DNA from: Myxococcales bacterium
Lineage (GTDB): Bacteria; Myxococcota_C; UBA6777
Direction of reading: 5' to 3'
DNA length: 34,129 nt
NCBI GenBank assembly: GCA_027005175.1
Contig: JALTMC010000841.1
Location: 1 to 34,129 of the forward strand
Below, piece after piece: positions 7,922 to 16,185 of this stretch. Numbering within the stretch: the stretch's first letter is position 1; every line of letters starts with the position of its first letter. The position numbers and the translations under genes are program-made. The notes below the pieces were generated by a model. That model was given only the letters and a program-made list of their open reading frames with translations, was not told the origin of the DNA and did no database searches.

Positions 7922-10900
7922 TTAGTACCGACCCATTTGTGCATCGCGGCAGGCTTGCAAATCGCGTCGAACTTCAGCCCGGTCGAGGTCCTTTTTTGGG
8001 GCTCTTCTGAGGAAGGTCTTGAAGTGCCGAACGCAGCGACTCCACCGTTTAAGATCTTTGTACAGGTAACCTAACTGTCGATGGTATGAGTATTTTGCTT
8101 TGTTGCTGCGAACAGCGTTCTTAAAGAGCCGGATGGCTTTTCGCAACTTGTTTCGACTTCGGTAAAGATCTCCCAGGCGAGCATAAACGGAAGCGACATC
8201 GATCTTCCATTTCTTGAATTCAGGTGTTGGAATTCCTGTTTCTGGAAGCTTGGGTTTATTTTTGCGATAACTTCGCAGTGTGCGTTTGTACCATCGAGTG
8301 GCCTGACGTGTTCTGTTCATTTGACGATAACAGTCAGCGATCCAGCGAAGAACAACCGTTTTGTTGGTCTCTATGCGATAGAGTTTTTTGAAGTCTTTCA
8401 GTGCATAGGACCATAGCTTTCTGTCGTATAGAAGTTTGCCGCGATCCAGTAAGACACTCGCCTTTTCTGCGCGGGGTAGGGTTTTGATGAGGAGCAGCCG
8501 AGAGAAGAGCTGGAGAGCTTCTTTGGAGCGGTTGGCTTTGAGGTAGACCTTGGCTAACTTCAGGAGATAGCGTCGGTTGTTGGGTGCCATTGTCAAAGCG
8601 CGACTAAAGTGTTCGATCAAAACATTGGTGTGTTTGACGCCAAGGGCTTCTTTGGCCAGGCCCAAATAAAAGTGGGCCTCATGGTTACTTTCTGTGAGTT
8701 CAAGACCTTTGCGAAGGAATGTTGCTGCCTTTTTGTACTTTTTGGTCAGGTAAAAGAGGCGGCCAACACGAAAATAGTTGCTTGCTTTGTCCGGCTCATA
8801 ACCGATGGTCTTGATGTAATAGGGGATCGCTTCTTTGTTTTTGTGGAGTTTCTCCAACACAAGAGCCAAACCGCGAATACAGATCTTACTTTTTCCCCAT
8901 GTTTTGAGCGAGCGTTTGAAGAGTTTTTCTGCTCTTGCATAATTCTTTTGTTTTAACTCCAAAGTGCCTCCCAAGCGATTCACATACTCATCGCGGGGGT
9001 GAGTTTGGAGCAGGGGTTTTATCGCACGAAGGGCTTTTTTATCTTGCTTGATCACCATGTAGAGTTCTGTCAAGTTGAGTCGATCAAGCATCGTCTTTGG
9101 TTTTAGTTTTTCGATCTTTTTTAAGAGCTTTCGTGTGATTTTGGGGTGATTGGCGATCCAAGCATTGCGTGCTTTGGCTGCAAGTGCTGCGACGGAGTTT
9201 TTCTTTATAAACAATGCGTGGTTCAAGGATTGAATGGCGAGGACTTGAAGCTGTGAGGCTTCTTCCACACGAGCCCGCCAGATCCAAAAATCATGGTCTT
9301 TTTTGCAACGTGGACATTGTTTTAAGAGAGCTTTCACACGAGTGCGAGCTTCTTTGGCTTTGTTGATACGGAACAGTACTTGTAGGAAGGTTGCCACAAC
9401 ACCAGGCTTCCTTTGGCCTTTAAGACTCATCATCTTTCTTAAAAAGAAGATAGTTTTGGCGTAGTCGTACGTCGATAAATACAAGTCGGGGAGTTTTCTC
9501 TGGTACACGCGATTGTTGGGTTGTAACCGAATTGCACGCAACAGATAGGCCAAAGCTGTGTTGGGTTTGCCTTGTTCGGATGCTCGAAGTGATTGTTTGT
9601 ACAAGAACTTGGACTTGATCATCGGGTTCTTGACCTTGGCGAACACTTCTTTAGCACTCTTCCAAAGTCTGCTGTATCGGGATTTTTGTGAGGGGAATCG
9701 ATTTTCCATGGACAACAATTGTAGATAAGCTGGATAGTGTTGCTTGCTCACCAGGGTGACTTTGTAGAATGACTTAAAAGCACGCTCCCACTTTTTCCAC
9801 TTGAGGAACATGATTCCTTGTGCAAAATGAACTCGGATAGGGGAAGCCATCCGGCCCGCAGCTTTGCGGTAAAAGGCGAGAGCTTGGGGGAAACGCCGAC
9901 TCAGCTCTTGGGCTCTGGCCTGAAGATAGGGGATCGCAGAGTGGTTGGGGGATAGCTTCTTCATCGCCACAGAATACTTCCAGGCAGCCCTCCCGTTCCT
10001 TTTGAGAATGGCATGCATGGCCCGTGCCCAATGGTCAACGGCTGTAGGCTTAAAAGCGGCCTTGCCTTTCACCGGAACTCGTGGTGCTCGTGGTATTTTT
10101 TGGATGGCGCGATCCATCTGTCGGGTCATGTTCTTGTTGGGACCGTAATGCTCCAAATACATGGCCAAGGACAAAGCCCGATACGCTGGAAGTTTTGGGT
10201 GATTGGGCTCTTTTTGAAACATTCTCTTGATCTTGGGGATGACTTGTTTGAGATAGGTTTTGTGAGAGTCGCTTGCAAACACTCCTGCAAGGGGAATGTT
10301 GATGTCTCGATAGGTGACCACCTTGGGTTTGTTGAGGAACATCATGGCTGTAATGGCCAATCCGATGACCAAAAGAAGACCACCTGCGCCCATGATGATC
10401 CATTTGCGATCCAGTGATTTGAGACTCTCTTTGAGAGCAGGGAGGTCGGACAGGGAGAGTCGATGACCTTCCGCTTGGATCACATCGTCTCGAAGAGCGG
10501 AACGGATTCTTTGGGGGGCTTTTCGCTCAATCCGTCGAATCTCTTGTTCCTCTTCAAACTCCTCTTCCAGCTCTTCTTCTTCCATCTGGGCTTGTGGTTC
10601 AGGTGGCATGTGGATGGGTGAGCCCATTGTGCCAGCGGCTGCGTGCATCTCAGCGCCGGGGGGGGGAGCGGGTGCTTCATCTTCCCACGATACACCATCT
10701 TCAGCAGGGTCTGCCTCCTGTTGCAATGTCGCTACTTTGTCTTGAAACTCAGCCCATTCTCCCATGGGGTGCCAGTTTTGGCCATCTGGAGAGAGATCTT
10801 CTGCCCCTGTCAATTGACCGTTGTCTAGCATTCCAAGGATCGTGGGTGCATCAAAGGGACCAAAGATATTGCCGCGTTGCCCTCGCACCTGATACATCAC

Positions 10901-11317
10901 TGTGTCAGCGTTGGCGTTGCCTGTGGGCATTCCGTCGAGTTCTTGTAGGAGGTCTGCCAGTCCATCCAGGGCTCCACCCCCACCCGAGGGGGCTGGCGGT
11001 GCTTCTTGTGCAGAGTTCGCTGCCATGGGGGGAGGAGCAAAGGGATCATCCATTCCTTGGGGGGCACCTCCAAAGATATCACTGGCAACTCCTGCTGGAA
11101 TAGAGGGAGCAGAGGGAGTGGGAGCTGCGGGGGGATCTGGAAATGCAGATTCAGGTGCTGGTGTCGCAGGCTCTGGTGTGTCTTTGGAATCCCCCTCTTT
11201 GCTGCGTAGGCGAAACCGAGCAGAGCAATCAGGGCATTGAATTTCGATGCCCGTTGAGGGAAGCTTGGCAATTCCAAGGCTGATGACATGACTACATTTG
11301 GGGCAACGAATTTTCAT
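7922..11317 (-). CDS. Zinc-ribbon / GYF / transmembrane / TPR protein
   Basis: This 1131-residue protein has a mosaic layout common in Myxococcota-type genomes. Residues 1-40 form a zinc ribbon (C5, C8, C28, C31) of the MJ0042/YIII type. A Pro/Ala-rich linker follows. Residues about 140-192 match a GYF_2 domain (GNIFGPFDAPTILGMLDNGQ and a W-x-P motif). A strongly acidic stretch (246-258) precedes a single membrane helix (306-328, WIIMGAGGLLLVIGLAITAMMFL shortened here to its core GGLLLVIGLAITAMMF). The remaining 800 residues are basic TPR-like repeats, predicted outside the cytoplasm. The ribosome site is AAGGA, seven bases before the ATG. The function is unknown; a scaffold linking cytoplasmic partners to the envelope is plausible. 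It lies between the nrnA-like gene and the secreted TPR gene on the same strand. Confidence 0.87.
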   Translation of the reverse strand: MKIRCPKCSHVISLGIAKLPSTGIEIQCPDCSARFRLRSKEGDSKDTPEPATPAPESAFPDPPAAPTPSAPSIPAGVASDIFGGAPQGMDDPFAPPPMAANSAQEAPPAPSGGGGALDGLADLLQELDGMPTGNANADTVMYQVRGQRGNIFGPFDAPTILGMLDNGQLTGAEDLSPDGQNWHPMGEWAEFQDKVATLQQEADPAEDGVSWEDEAPAPPPGAEMHAAAGTMGSPIHMPPEPQAQMEEEELEEEFEEEQEIRRIERKAPQRIRSALRDDVIQAEGHRLSLSDLPALKESLKSLDRKWIIMGAGGLLLVIGLAITAMMFLNKPKVVTYRDINIPLAGVFASDSHKTYLKQVIPKIKRMFQKEPNHPKLPAYRALSLAMYLEHYGPNKNMTRQMDRAIQKIPRAPRVPVKGKAAFKPTAVDHWARAMHAILKRNGRAAWKYSVAMKKLSPNHSAIPYLQARAQELSRRFPQALAFYRKAAGRMASPIRVHFAQGIMFLKWKKWERAFKSFYKVTLVSKQHYPAYLQLLSMENRFPSQKSRYSRLWKSAKEVFAKVKNPMIKSKFLYKQSLRASEQGKPNTALAYLLRAIRLQPNNRVYQRKLPDLYLSTYDYAKTIFFLRKMMSLKGQRKPGVVATFLQVLFRINKAKEARTRVKALLKQCPRCKKDHDFWIWRARVEEASQLQVLAIQSLNHALFIKKNSVAALAAKARNAWIANHPKITRKLLKKIEKLKPKTMLDRLNLTELYMVIKQDKKALRAIKPLLQTHPRDEYVNRLGGTLELKQKNYARAEKLFKRSLKTWGKSKICIRGLALVLEKLHKNKEAIPYYIKTIGYEPDKASNYFRVGRLFYLTKKYKKAATFLRKGLELTESNHEAHFYLGLAKEALGVKHTNVLIEHFSRALTMAPNNRRYLLKLAKVYLKANRSKEALQLFSRLLLIKTLPRAEKASVLLDRGKLLYDRKLWSYALKDFKKLYRIETNKTVVLRWIADCYRQMNRTRQATRWYKRTLRSYRKNKPKLPETGIPTPEFKKWKIDVASVYARLGDLYRSRNKLRKAIRLFKNAVRSNKAKYSYHRQLGYLYKDLKRWSRCVRHFKTFLRRAPKKDLDRAEVRRDLQACRDAQMGRY

Positions 11318-11437
11318 TCTATTTTCCTTGGTATCAAGAGCTTACGTCTATCGGAATCTGTAAGGACAGGGCTACTCTTGGGTGTACTTCAGAAGATGTA
11401 CTCATGGGTTCTCTCGGACCATGAGTGGGTCAAGACT

Positions 11438-12499
11438 TTAACCATTGGAGGCGACACGAAAGACGCGGTGGTTGATCACAGCACGGACGGCTTCCCACAC
11501 AGAGTCACGGGTTTTCTCTGTGGAGTTGTCATCGGGTGTCATAAAGCCTAAAGGTACAGCAGCTCCACCACATCCCATTTTCCCACCGGAGAACTCTTCA
11601 CCAAACACTTGATGGCAGAAAGAGTTCATCTCAATACCGTCATTGGTGGTTCGGAGAGAAGAGACTATACGATCTCCGACGATGGCATAGACAACAACCG
11701 TTTCGATTCCTTCCATACGCAACAATTCGTCCGCGATGATGGGGATCGCGTCTCGTTGGGATGGGGGAATGATACCCACTCCTGCGACCACGACGGCATG
11801 TTGGATCTCCAGTGCGTCGTAAGCTGTTGCTTTGAGTTGATACAAATAGTGAGGGATGGTGTAGTTGATGATCTGATAGAGCTTTTTGCGTTCCGCCAGT
11901 TTGAGTAGGTACTCGTAACATTGGAAGTCGAGCGGTGTTACGTTTGGAGAGGTCAGCTCGGCCGTATCGGTTTTGATGCCGACGAGAAGGGCGGTCGCTA
12001 TTTTGGAGATATTGTCCAGGCTGCTCTCTTCATTGGACTCCAGATCAAGACCGTATTCCCGCAAATAGGACGTTACGATCGTACACGTCGCTCCAATGGG
12101 TCGGATGTCTTTGAGTAGGTAGTCACCATCCGGATCGTCACGATGATGGTCAATAATGATGTCTGGTTTGACATCCGTGGATTGTAAATTCTTTCGACCT
12201 GTGGAGGCTACATCCACTACGATGACCAACCCATGTTCTTCTGGAACAAACGTCTTCATCTTGCGCATCGGCAAGCCGAGCACATTGACCATCGTTTTGT
12301 TCTGAGGGTGGGAGATGGCACCTCCATAGTAGATGTTGACTTCGTCTATCTCAGGATTCAGGCGGCTACAGAGGTAGGAGACACCCAACGCTGAACCCAT
12401 GGCATCTGGATCGGGATTGTCCTGAGTCAGAATGGCCACTTGGATTCCGGGCTCCAAGCCCTCAATAATTTCTCGAAATCGGCTTGCTGGACTACTCAT
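11438..12499 (-). CDS. DHH-family phosphoesterase, NrnA-like (nanoRNase/pAp phosphatase)
   Basis: NrnA-type enzymes degrade very short RNAs and, in many cases, 3'-phosphoadenosine 5'-phosphate. The DHH motifs are present: TQDNPDPDAMGSALG (motif I, with two metal-binding Asp), VVDVAS (motif II), and IIDHHRDDPDGD (motif III, DHH). The C-terminal DHHA1 region ends with SGGKMGCGGAAVPLGF, where the usual GGH is GGK. From ATG 12499 the protein has 353 residues. An in-frame GTG at 12538 would add 13 residues; neither start has a strong ribosome site, so the start is uncertain. Family assignment is firm, substrate less so. It is the first gene of the minus-strand block and is divergent from gcvT. Confidence 0.88.
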   Translation of the reverse strand: MSSPASRFREIIEGLEPGIQVAILTQDNPDPDAMGSALGVSYLCSRLNPEIDEVNIYYGGAISHPQNKTMVNVLGLPMRKMKTFVPEEHGLVIVVDVASTGRKNLQSTDVKPDIIIDHHRDDPDGDYLLKDIRPIGATCTIVTSYLREYGLDLESNEESSLDNISKIATALLVGIKTDTAELTSPNVTPLDFQCYEYLLKLAERKKLYQIINYTIPHYLYQLKATAYDALEIQHAVVVAGVGIIPPSQRDAIPIIADELLRMEGIETVVVYAIVGDRIVSSLRTTNDGIEMNSFCHQVFGEEFSGGKMGCGGAAVPLGFMTPDDNSTEKTRDSVWEAVRAVINHRVFRVASNG

Positions 12500-12581
12500 G
12501 GTATTGTTTGAACTCTCAACTCGTCCTGCTCGTTTCACCCATACGTCTACTGATACTGCTTGACGACTATATCATCGCGAA

Positions 12582-12617
12582 GAGGTGTGTCAAGATAGCC
12601 CTCCCTTGACACACCTC
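12582..12617. promoter_or_regulatory. Perfect 13-bp hairpin in the nrnA-gcvT divergent gap
   Basis: GAGGTGTGTCAAG (12582-12594) pairs perfectly with CTTGACACACCTC (12605-12617) across a 10-base loop. There is no T-run on either side, so it is not a standard intrinsic terminator. It sits 83 bases upstream of nrnA and 332 bases upstream of gcvT. It may be an operator or leader structure. I see no glycine-riboswitch core or other recognisable element in the rest of the gap (12618-12948). Confidence 0.5.
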
Positions 12618-12948
12618 CTCGACCCTCAAGAATCCATCCCCTTCTGCTCTTGACAGTTGGGAGGTGACAGAGTAGCTTGGGCGTGTGCTACAGACGGGAT
12701 TGGCTGGATAGCATGAGATACGATGGTTTTCTTTGTGTCGTCGGGGAATCCCTGAAATGCTTGTAGGAACAAGTTGTTGGTTGTCCTTTCTTCTGTTGTT
12801 TGCGATGATTGGCAAAGTTTCCCTGTTTAAAAAGATGGCTGATTGTCGAGATGTGTGGTAAAGCGCTCTCCCTAGAACGTCGCCCCAACACGAAACACGA
12901 CGGACATCACAAACAGGACAACCTCAGAATCGTTGGAGAACTCTGATT

Positions 12949-14079
12949 ATGGCTGAACAGACCACACGTCGGACCCCTTTGTTTTCTTGTCATCAGGAAG
13001 CGGGAGGGAAAATCGTAGATTTTGCGGGTTGGGAGATGCCCATTCAATACGAGGGGATTGTTGCAGAGCACAACACCGTACGTGAGCATGTGGGACTCTT
13101 TGACGTGAGTCATATGGGGCGTGTGGAGGTGACAGGTGCAGGTGCCCTTGCGGCCATTCAGTCCTGGATCTCCAACGATGCCGCAGCTCTGGAAGACAAT
13201 CAGTCTTTGTATTCTCCGATCTGCAATTCCTATGGTGGGATCGTTGATGATTGCCTTGTCTACCGTTTGGCTTCAGAACATTATCTGATCGTGCTCAATG
13301 CATCCAATCGCGACAAAGACTACCAGTGGTTTCTCGACCATATCCCCGACGCAGCGCAGGGGCAGGTTAAAATCACACATCCCGACGCCGGAGATCGATG
13401 GGGCCTCATCGCGGTGCAAGGGCCCAAAGCACGCGCACTTCTCTCCAGGCTCGCTTCTGTGGAACTACAAGATGTTCCCAAAAATCACTTGGTCTTTGCC
13501 TCTTTGGCTGGGATCGATGATTGTATGTTGGCTTGTACTGGCTATACGGGCGAGGATGGTTTTGAAGTGTTTGTGCCCGCAGAGTACGCGCCTCGTTTGT
13601 GGAATGCCCTTCTCAAGGAAGGGGAAGGCGACAATGTCGCTCCCATCGGGTTGGGGGCTCGTGATACCTTGCGAATGGAGATGAAGTACCCTCTCTATGG
13701 CAATGATATCGATGACTCGACAAGCCCCATTGAAGCGGGTCTTGGTTGGACTGTTAAGCTTGGGAAAGGAGCTTTCACGGGCAGTGACGTGATCGCCCAG
13801 CACAAAGAAAACAAACCTCCACGCCGATGGATTGGCTTTAAAATGACAGCCCGTGGTATTCCTCGGCATGGGTATGCTATTTTCAGCCCCGACGGCGAGA
13901 AAATAGGCCATGTTACTTCAGGTGGATTTTCTCCGAGTCTGAAGGAGCCGATTGGAGTCGGGTACGTTCCTGCAAAGCCTCATTTTGCCAAACCAGGAAG
14001 TGTCCTTCATATTGAAATTCGGGGAAAGATGATCCCGGCCGAAGTTGTGCGAACTCCTTTTTATAGAAAGAGTTTATAA
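12949..14079 (+). CDS. gcvT: Aminomethyltransferase (glycine cleavage T protein)
   Basis: GcvT releases ammonia from the aminomethyl-lipoyl group carried by GcvH and passes the one-carbon unit to tetrahydrofolate. The 376-residue length is normal. Family motifs include KIVDFAGWEMPIQYEGIVAEH near the N-terminus (shown here from DFAGWEMPIQY), FDVSHMGRV, GYTGEDGFEVFVP, and the C-terminal GHVTSGGFSPSLKEPIGVGY. A GGAGA ribosome site lies nine bases before the ATG. gcvH follows after a 382-base gap filled with repeats. gcvP and lpd are not in the window. The last codons and stop are part of a tandem duplication. Confidence 0.97.
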   Translation: MAEQTTRRTPLFSCHQEAGGKIVDFAGWEMPIQYEGIVAEHNTVREHVGLFDVSHMGRVEVTGAGALAAIQSWISNDAAALEDNQSLYSPICNSYGGIVDDCLVYRLASEHYLIVLNASNRDKDYQWFLDHIPDAAQGQVKITHPDAGDRWGLIAVQGPKARALLSRLASVELQDVPKNHLVFASLAGIDDCMLACTGYTGEDGFEVFVPAEYAPRLWNALLKEGEGDNVAPIGLGARDTLRMEMKYPLYGNDIDDSTSPIEAGLGWTVKLGKGAFTGSDVIAQHKENKPPRRWIGFKMTARGIPRHGYAIFSPDGEKIGHVTSGGFSPSLKEPIGVGYVPAKPHFAKPGSVLHIEIRGKMIPAEVVRTPFYRKSL

Positions 14080-14123
14080 TATCCAATGCCTTTTGAAAGA
14101 GTTCATAATATCCAATGTCTTTT
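14066..14123. repeat. 29-bp tandem duplication covering the gcvT stop codon
   Basis: Unit 1 (14066-14094) starts at GAAAGAGTTTATAAT, which contains the gcvT stop TAA (14077-14079). Unit 2 (14095-14123) repeats it with two changes, beginning GAAAGAGTTCATAAT. The duplication therefore copied the end of the gene together with its downstream flank. Confidence 0.88.
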
Positions 14124-14159
14124 GGCTTGGGGCATGAATGTCTTTTGGCTTGGGGCATG
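14114..14159. repeat. 23-bp exact tandem duplication
   Basis: AATGTCTTTTGGCTTGGGGC-type unit at 14114-14136 is repeated exactly at 14137-14159. It overlaps the end of the preceding 29-bp duplication, so the two events are nested. Confidence 0.88.
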
Positions 14160-14205
14160 TGAGAGTCGCGCGAAGCACAGGGGGCCATGGGACATACGGC
14201 CATCC

Positions 14206-14325
14206 CGAAAGGGAAGGTGCTTGTGGAGGGAAGGTGCTTGCGGAGAGAAGTCGTTCGAAAGGGAAGGTAGGTGTTTGCGGAGAGAAGTCGTTCGAAAGGG
14301 AAGGTGCTTGCGGAGAGAAGCCGTT
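14206..14325. repeat. Irregular tandem repeat, about 33-bp unit, in the gcvT-gcvH gap
   Basis: A unit starting CGAAAGGGAAGGTGCTTGCG and ending GAGAGAAGTCGTT occurs in full at 14293-14325, with a 4-base insertion at 14256-14292, and as partial copies at 14206-14230 and 14231-14255. The gap between gcvT and gcvH thus contains three different repeat families. Open frames across it in several directions are by-products. The remaining bases up to gcvH show no gene. Confidence 0.87.
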
Positions 14326-14461
14326 GTGTTTCTCTTGGAAGCAAGGATCCTTAGTGCTTCAGCCTTGGGAGTCGTCAACAACCCAAATCATAGATTGAGC
14401 CGGAACACGACGTGTTCTGTTTGTTGATTTTAATACATAGAAGAACTGTGGAGAGAGCCTG

Positions 14462-14839
14462 ATGAATTTTCCTGATCATCTACGCTATGCGAAAAGTCAT
14501 GAATGGTTTGATCCCAACACGGGTCGTGTGGGGATCTCTGAGCACGCTCAAAGTGAGTTGGGTGATGTTGTTTATCTTGACTTTGCCGCTGAGGTTGGCG
14601 AAGCCATCGATGCTGGTGCCACCTTGGGTACTGTTGAGTCTGTAAAGACCGTGTCTGATATTTATGCTCCGGTTGCTGGAGAGCTGGTCGCCTGCAATGA
14701 CGCCATCCAAGACAGTCCCGAGCTTGTGAACACAGATCCTTATGGTGATGGTTGGCTGTTTCAACTGAAGGCTACTGCTGGTCTCGCCGACTCCTTGATG
14801 GATGCTGCTGCATATCGCGCGCATATTGGCGTCGCATAA
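14462..14839 (+). CDS. gcvH: Glycine cleavage system H protein
   Basis: GcvH is the lipoyl carrier that shuttles the aminomethyl group between the P, T and L proteins. The 125-residue length is typical. The lipoylated lysine is K62 in TVESVKTVSDIYAPVAGE. The N-terminal YAKSHEWF and the C-terminal YGDGWLFQLK are family hallmarks. GGAGAG upstream of the ATG serves as ribosome site. The stop codon is followed after a single T by the ATG of era (TAATATG), so the two are likely translated in a coupled way. Confidence 0.97.
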   Translation: MNFPDHLRYAKSHEWFDPNTGRVGISEHAQSELGDVVYLDFAAEVGEAIDAGATLGTVESVKTVSDIYAPVAGELVACNDAIQDSPELVNTDPYGDGWLFQLKATAGLADSLMDAAAYRAHIGVA

Positions 14840-14840
14840 T

Positions 14841-16049
14841 ATGTCCGAGCAGGAAACCTTAGAGCATCGCTCAGGTATGGTTGCGTTGGTGGGACGGCCC
14901 AATGTGGGTAAGTCCACCTTAATGAATGCCCTTGTGGGTGATAAGATCTCTATTATCACCCCAGTGGCTCAAACCACACGCAACCAGATCCGTGGGATTC
15001 AAAATCTTTCCGATGCTCAGATTGTTTATCTCGATACACCGGGGATTCACCACGCCCGCAAAGCACTTAATCGCTACATGAATGATGTCGCGCTACATGC
15101 GTTGAATGAAGTGGATATCATCTTGTATCTGGTGGATGCGAGCCGCCCCGACCCTGCGATCCTGCCGTCCAAAAAGGACAAGGAGGCGGAGCGAAATCCC
15201 GGCTACAAGGAAGATGTATTCATTCTTGAGCAACTGCGTAAATCATCAACGCCTTGCTTTCTTGTGGTGAACAAAGTCGATCGGATCTCCGAAAAGAGGA
15301 TGCTTCTTCCTTTGATCGAACATTACGCCAAAGGCCATTCTTTTACAGAGGTCATTCCTATCTCTGCTGTGACAGGAGAAGGATTGGATGCTCTTGTTAA
15401 AGAAGTCACTCATCGGCTTCCGGAAGGCCCACCTCTGTTTCCCCCAGAGTTTTCCACCGATATGGCAGAGCGGTTTCTTGTCTCTGAGATTATCCGTGAG
15501 AAGTTGATCTTGCATACTCGTCATGAACTTCCACATTCCACAGCCGTACTCATAGAGAGCTTTGATGAGTCGGAGCGAGGTGATGTGGATCAAGTCGTCG
15601 CTCAGGCTGGTGCTGCAGGGTCTCTCGAAGCTTTGGCTCGCGAGCTGGTCACGCCTCCAGAGGAAGACTTCACAGAAGAAGAGATGGCTGGCGGTCTTCT
15701 CTCAGACACGGCCTCACCCCAACTCTCCGGCACTCTTCCCCCAGAGTTGGCAGAGGAACGTGCATCCGAAGACAAAGAGGACATGGACTCTGGCAGCTTA
15801 CAAGAGGAAGCGGGTAAGCCCCGACAAGGTTTGGTTCATATCCACGCTACTGTTGTGGTGGAGCGCTCCTCTCAAAAAGGGATTGTCATTGGTAAACGTG
15901 GAGCCATGTTAAAAATGGTAGGCACCGAAGCTCGCCTTGAAATTGAAAAGCTCCTTGGTTGTCGTGTCTTTCTCCAGCTCTGGGTTCGAGTCCAAAAGAA
16001 CTGGAGCAAAAACGAAAAAGCCCTGCGGCAAATGGGCTATCGAAAGTAA
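14841..16049 (+). CDS. era: GTPase Era with an acidic insertion in the KH domain
   Basis: Era binds the 3' end of 16S rRNA and acts in 30S subunit assembly. From ATG 14841 the protein has 402 residues, about 100 more than usual. GTPase motifs: GRPNVGKS (18-25), DTPG (65-68), NKVD (144-147) and SAVTGEG. The KH domain is split: its first part (AVLIESFDE, 235-243) is separated from VHIHATVVVERSSQKGIVIG (332-351, GKRG loop 351-354) by about 88 acidic, Glu/Pro/Ser-rich residues. A smaller insert of about 15 residues (ASRPDPAILPSKKDKEAERN) lies in the G domain. A longer frame from 14802 would run back into gcvH and is rejected. The frame through the insert is clean. The C-terminus and stop lie in the first unit of a 47-bp repeat. 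Confidence 0.95.
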   Translation: MSEQETLEHRSGMVALVGRPNVGKSTLMNALVGDKISIITPVAQTTRNQIRGIQNLSDAQIVYLDTPGIHHARKALNRYMNDVALHALNEVDIILYLVDASRPDPAILPSKKDKEAERNPGYKEDVFILEQLRKSSTPCFLVVNKVDRISEKRMLLPLIEHYAKGHSFTEVIPISAVTGEGLDALVKEVTHRLPEGPPLFPPEFSTDMAERFLVSEIIREKLILHTRHELPHSTAVLIESFDESERGDVDQVVAQAGAAGSLEALARELVTPPEEDFTEEEMAGGLLSDTASPQLSGTLPPELAEERASEDKEDMDSGSLQEEAGKPRQGLVHIHATVVVERSSQKGIVIGKRGAMLKMVGTEARLEIEKLLGCRVFLQLWVRVQKNWSKNEKALRQMGYRK

Positions 16050-16185
16050 GACTGCGCTCTATGTCCTATGTAGAATGTAGAACAAAAAGAGAGTAAGACT
16101 GCGCTCTATGTCCTATGTAGAATGTAGAACAAAAAGAAAGTAAGGCTGCGCTCTACGTCCTAGGTAGAATGTAGAACAAAAAACA
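16045..16185. repeat. 47-bp unit repeated three times between era and der
   Basis: Units at 16045-16091, 16092-16138 and 16139-16185 begin AGTAAGACTGCGCTC. The first contains the era stop (16047-16049) and the third ends at the first base of the der ATG. Units 1 and 2 are nearly identical, unit 3 has several changes. Units 1 and 2 each hold a mini frame (MSYVECRTKR plus E or K, then stop) that ends on the copied TAA; unit 3 has lost its ATG. The array fills the whole era-der gap. Confidence 0.93.

Noticed and set aside
12567-12891. Small minus-strand frames upstream of the nrnA-like gene
   Set aside because: No recognisable motif, atypical residue composition and overlap with the hairpin; treated as non-coding.
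12500-12948. Glycine riboswitch upstream of gcvT
   Set aside because: I looked for the paired aptamer cores and could not find them; only an unrelated hairpin is present.
14086-14427. Several overlapping frames of 86-143 codons between gcvT and gcvH
   Set aside because: They follow the tandem repeats, have no recognisable family and overlap one another on both strands.
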